From NCBI GenBank assembly GCA_938005705.1, contig CALLML010000079.1, positions 1 through 32,891 on the forward strand: a stretch of 32,891 nt of DNA. Reading direction: 5' to 3'. Within the stretch, counting starts at the first letter, position 1; every line of letters starts with the position of its first letter. The notes under the pieces are model-generated. The model searched no databases. It saw nothing but the letters and a program-made list of their open reading frames with translations, and was not told the DNA's origin. This DNA is from an uncultured bacterium (GTDB lineage Bacteria; Verrucomicrobiota; Kiritimatiellia; PWTM01). Shown here in pieces: positions 31,425 to 32,891 of the stretch. Made by a program: the position numbers and the translations under genes.

Positions 31425-32454
31425 GAGGAGCCGCCATCCATTGCGCCTTCCACCGGCGCCAGAAGGTCCGGTAGTCCAAATTCAACAGCGATCCGACGCC
31501 AACCATCAGGAGGATCGCAACCGTGAATACGATGTACCCCGACCAATCGTGATAGATACCCGTCGCCACCCGCTCCCCGAATGCCTCCGCCACTAGGCCT
31601 ACCGTCACGATCCGCGCGATGTTACCGGCGACGGCCAGCGGCATGCTGCAAATAAACAACGCCCATTTTTTCCAAAACGAGCGCTGCGTGAAATAGGCAT
31701 AGACCGCGGTCAGCGCCGTCATCGCCAGCAGCGATCGCAGTCCGCTGCAAGGGTCGGCGACTTCAAAGTTGAATCCGGACTCCGCATACAATCGCACCCC
31801 GTCGCGCCGGACCGCCACACCGAGCGCGTTGATAAGATTGGTGGCCACCGCGCTCGAAAAATAACGCAGACGGAACGAGACAACATCGAGAAAGTTCAAC
31901 GGAATGGCGAAGACCAGATAGGAAACCGCAAAGATCAGCCGCCGCGCGACCTGCCAGCCAAAGAAATACAGCGGAAACCCCCACAAGAGCAGAATCAGCG
32001 CCGCGAGCGAAAGACGCGTCTGCTGCATCTTCGCCCCCACCCAATGCATCAGCAGCGCCACGACTATGACGGCCAGCCCCCAATTGCACACGGATCGCGG
32101 GGCATCCAGAATCTCCTTGCGGCGATACCACACGACGAACAGACTCACCAGCGGGATCAGCCACCCGTGCGAGTAGTCGGCGCCGCCGAACGAAACCTTG
32201 TCCGACCAGCGGGCTACCATCCAATGAAACGCCGACCGGCTGTTGACGTCCTCAACGGTGTTGCCGAGGTAATGGAACAGCACAAAGAGGAAAACGACAA
32301 TGACCGCCCCCCAGAACGCCCCCAGCCACTCCTGACGCGAGAGCGCGGCCAGCCGATAGCGCTCGCTCCAGATGAGATCGGAGGCGGAGGCGTCGGCCCG
32401 TGGGGGGGATGTCTCCACCCGCGAAACCTCTAAGTTGGCAGGCAATTCGGCCAT
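31414..32454 (-). CDS. Exosortase (archaeosortase/exosortase family)
   Basis: The 346-residue polytopic inner-membrane transpeptidase is predicted to cut PEP-CTERM signals. About eight membrane helices are visible (e.g. VIVVFLFVLFHYL, LAVIVVALLMHWVG, LIFAVSYLVFAIPLNFL). The catalytic triad is clear: Cys236 in VADPCSGLRSLLAM, Arg281 in AGNIARIVTV and His302 in YHDWSGYIVF. The cytoplasmic N-terminal stretch of ~40 residues is longer than the minimum. GGGGG lies five bases before the ATG. It overlaps the EpsI-like gene by 11 bases. The clearest likely substrate in the window is the protein at 9267-10232; the protein at 1-146 cannot be judged. The subtype was not assigned. Confidence 0.95.
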   Translation of the reverse strand: MAELPANLEVSRVETSPPRADASASDLIWSERYRLAALSRQEWLGAFWGAVIVVFLFVLFHYLGNTVEDVNSRSAFHWMVARWSDKVSFGGADYSHGWLIPLVSLFVVWYRRKEILDAPRSVCNWGLAVIVVALLMHWVGAKMQQTRLSLAALILLLWGFPLYFFGWQVARRLIFAVSYLVFAIPLNFLDVVSFRLRYFSSAVATNLINALGVAVRRDGVRLYAESGFNFEVADPCSGLRSLLAMTALTAVYAYFTQRSFWKKWALFICSMPLAVAGNIARIVTVGLVAEAFGERVATGIYHDWSGYIVFTVAILLMVGVGSLLNLDYRTFWRRWKAQWMAAPHAA

Positions 32455-32615
32455 ATTAACCCCCGGAGAATGCTGCCGATTTCAGTCGCATTGTTTCAAG
32501 TCCGTCCCTTGATATAATCGTTTTTTTCTTCGACATTTTCAACCGGCATTTTGTTGAACTCGACTCGCTCTTTTTGAATCGGATGAATTGGCCCGATTGA
32601 TGTGCCTTGATATCA
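32455..32615. promoter_or_regulatory. AT-rich region before the exosortase gene
   Basis: This 161-base gap is AT-rich for the window. On the minus strand TTGAAA (rc 32536-32541) lies about 19-20 bases before TATATC, a weak promoter candidate. A 25-codon frame starting MSKKKTIISRDG ends at 32456 and nearly touches the exosortase ATG; it has no ribosome site and is probably not translated. Confidence 0.3.
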
Positions 32616-32891
32616 TCAGCGGCGCGACCGTGCCAGCCGCGCGGCGCGCCGATAGCTCGCACGGAAAAAGGCCGTCCATTCGCGCAGGTAATCCATCCGC
32701 TCATGTCGCCGTGGGATGTCGGGCGCCGACGACCACGTCAACGGCTCCGGTCGGTCCGGCAGGGCCTCGAAAGCCGCCATGGCTTCCGGGTTTGCCTCGG
32801 GTCCGCCGTTTTCCAGAATGGCCTGCCAGGCATCGCGCAGGTCGTCGAAGGCGTCCAGGCACATGGCCTTCACAATGTCGCGCTGCACGCC
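32616..32891 (-). CDS. C-terminal fragment of an unrecognised protein (cut by window end)
   Basis: The frame runs from the window edge to a stop at 32616, giving about 91 residues, and stays open to the edge, so the start lies outside. The sequence has VKAMCLDAFDDLRDAWQAIL, then ALPDRPEPLTWSSAP, then MDYLREWTAFFRASYRRAA and a basic end. It reads as a helical C-terminal region. I do not recognise the family; neither function nor location can be given. It lies upstream of the exosortase in the same direction, separated by an AT-rich gap that may hold a promoter. Confidence 0.65.
   Translation of the reverse strand, partial: GVQRDIVKAMCLDAFDDLRDAWQAILENGGPEANPEAMAAFEALPDRPEPLTWSSAPDIPRRHERMDYLREWTAFFRASYRRAARLARSRR

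Noticed and set aside
1-32891. CRISPR arrays, tRNA or rRNA genes, prophage and riboswitches
   Set aside because: Reading the intergenic gaps on both strands showed no regular repeats, no cloverleaf-type sequence and no recognisable aptamer; the gaps are short.

Overview
The window looks like a chromosomal segment of a Gram-negative bacterium of the PVC group, most likely Verrucomicrobiota/Kiritimatiellota. This is inferred from an exosortase with its EpsI-type partner, a PEP-CTERM protein, a sulfatase, a DUF2723-type membrane protein fused to TPRs, TonB and LPS-type glycosyltransferase genes, a Bacteroides/fungal-type ketol-acid reductoisomerase, and high GC by eye. No rRNA, tRNA, CRISPR array or prophage is visible. 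Most of the window is ordinary chromosome with short operons on both strands.

Layout. 1-3.6 kb (minus): the start of a secreted protein cut by the window edge, and a 1029-residue membrane/TPR protein. 3.9-6.7 kb (plus): a serine hydrolase of the beta-lactamase/esterase family and a cytoplasmic-looking sulfatase. 6.9-10.2 kb (plus): an OmpR-type response regulator, its overlapping CpxA-like histidine kinase, then a PEP-CTERM protein with its own promoter-like sequence. 10.5-12.5 kb (minus): a TonB-like protein and two coupled unknown genes, with a 14-G tract and an integron-attC-like hairpin between them. 12.9-17.1 kb (plus): a DJ-1 family protein and the replicative polymerase dnaE. 17.1-18.8 kb (minus): a ribokinase and a YycJ-like metallo-beta-lactamase-fold protein. 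18.9-19.5 kb: a decayed IS3-family element. 19.7-22.3 kb: peroxiredoxin bcp (plus), ilvC and a GNAT acetyltransferase (minus). 22.4-25.6 kb (plus): a tightly coupled trio of FHA/membrane protein, WaaE-like glycosyltransferase and NAD-dependent epimerase/dehydratase. 25.6-28.6 kb (minus): a PfkB sugar kinase (KDG-kinase-like), SppA-type protease and sugar nucleotidyltransferase. 28.9-30.0 kb (plus): a DUF6941-like protein and an FGE-fold lipoprotein. 30.0-32.9 kb (minus): a LysM protein, an EpsI-like protein overlapping the exosortase, and the end of an unrecognised gene.

How the genes work together. The main connected theme is the envelope. The exosortase/EpsI pair at the right end should process PEP-CTERM proteins such as the one at 9.3 kb, which lies directly downstream of an envelope-stress-type two-component system. 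The FHA-GT-epimerase trio and the sugar nucleotidyltransferase point to surface glycan synthesis. The sulfatase, sugar kinases and serine hydrolase fit polysaccharide-degrading metabolism. I did not find a clearly new defence or mobile system. The most unusual items are the attC-like hairpin beside the unknown gene pair, the cysteine-bearing insertion in the EpsI-like protein, the FHA domain lacking phosphothreonine-binding residues, and the complete set of PHP metal ligands in DnaE.
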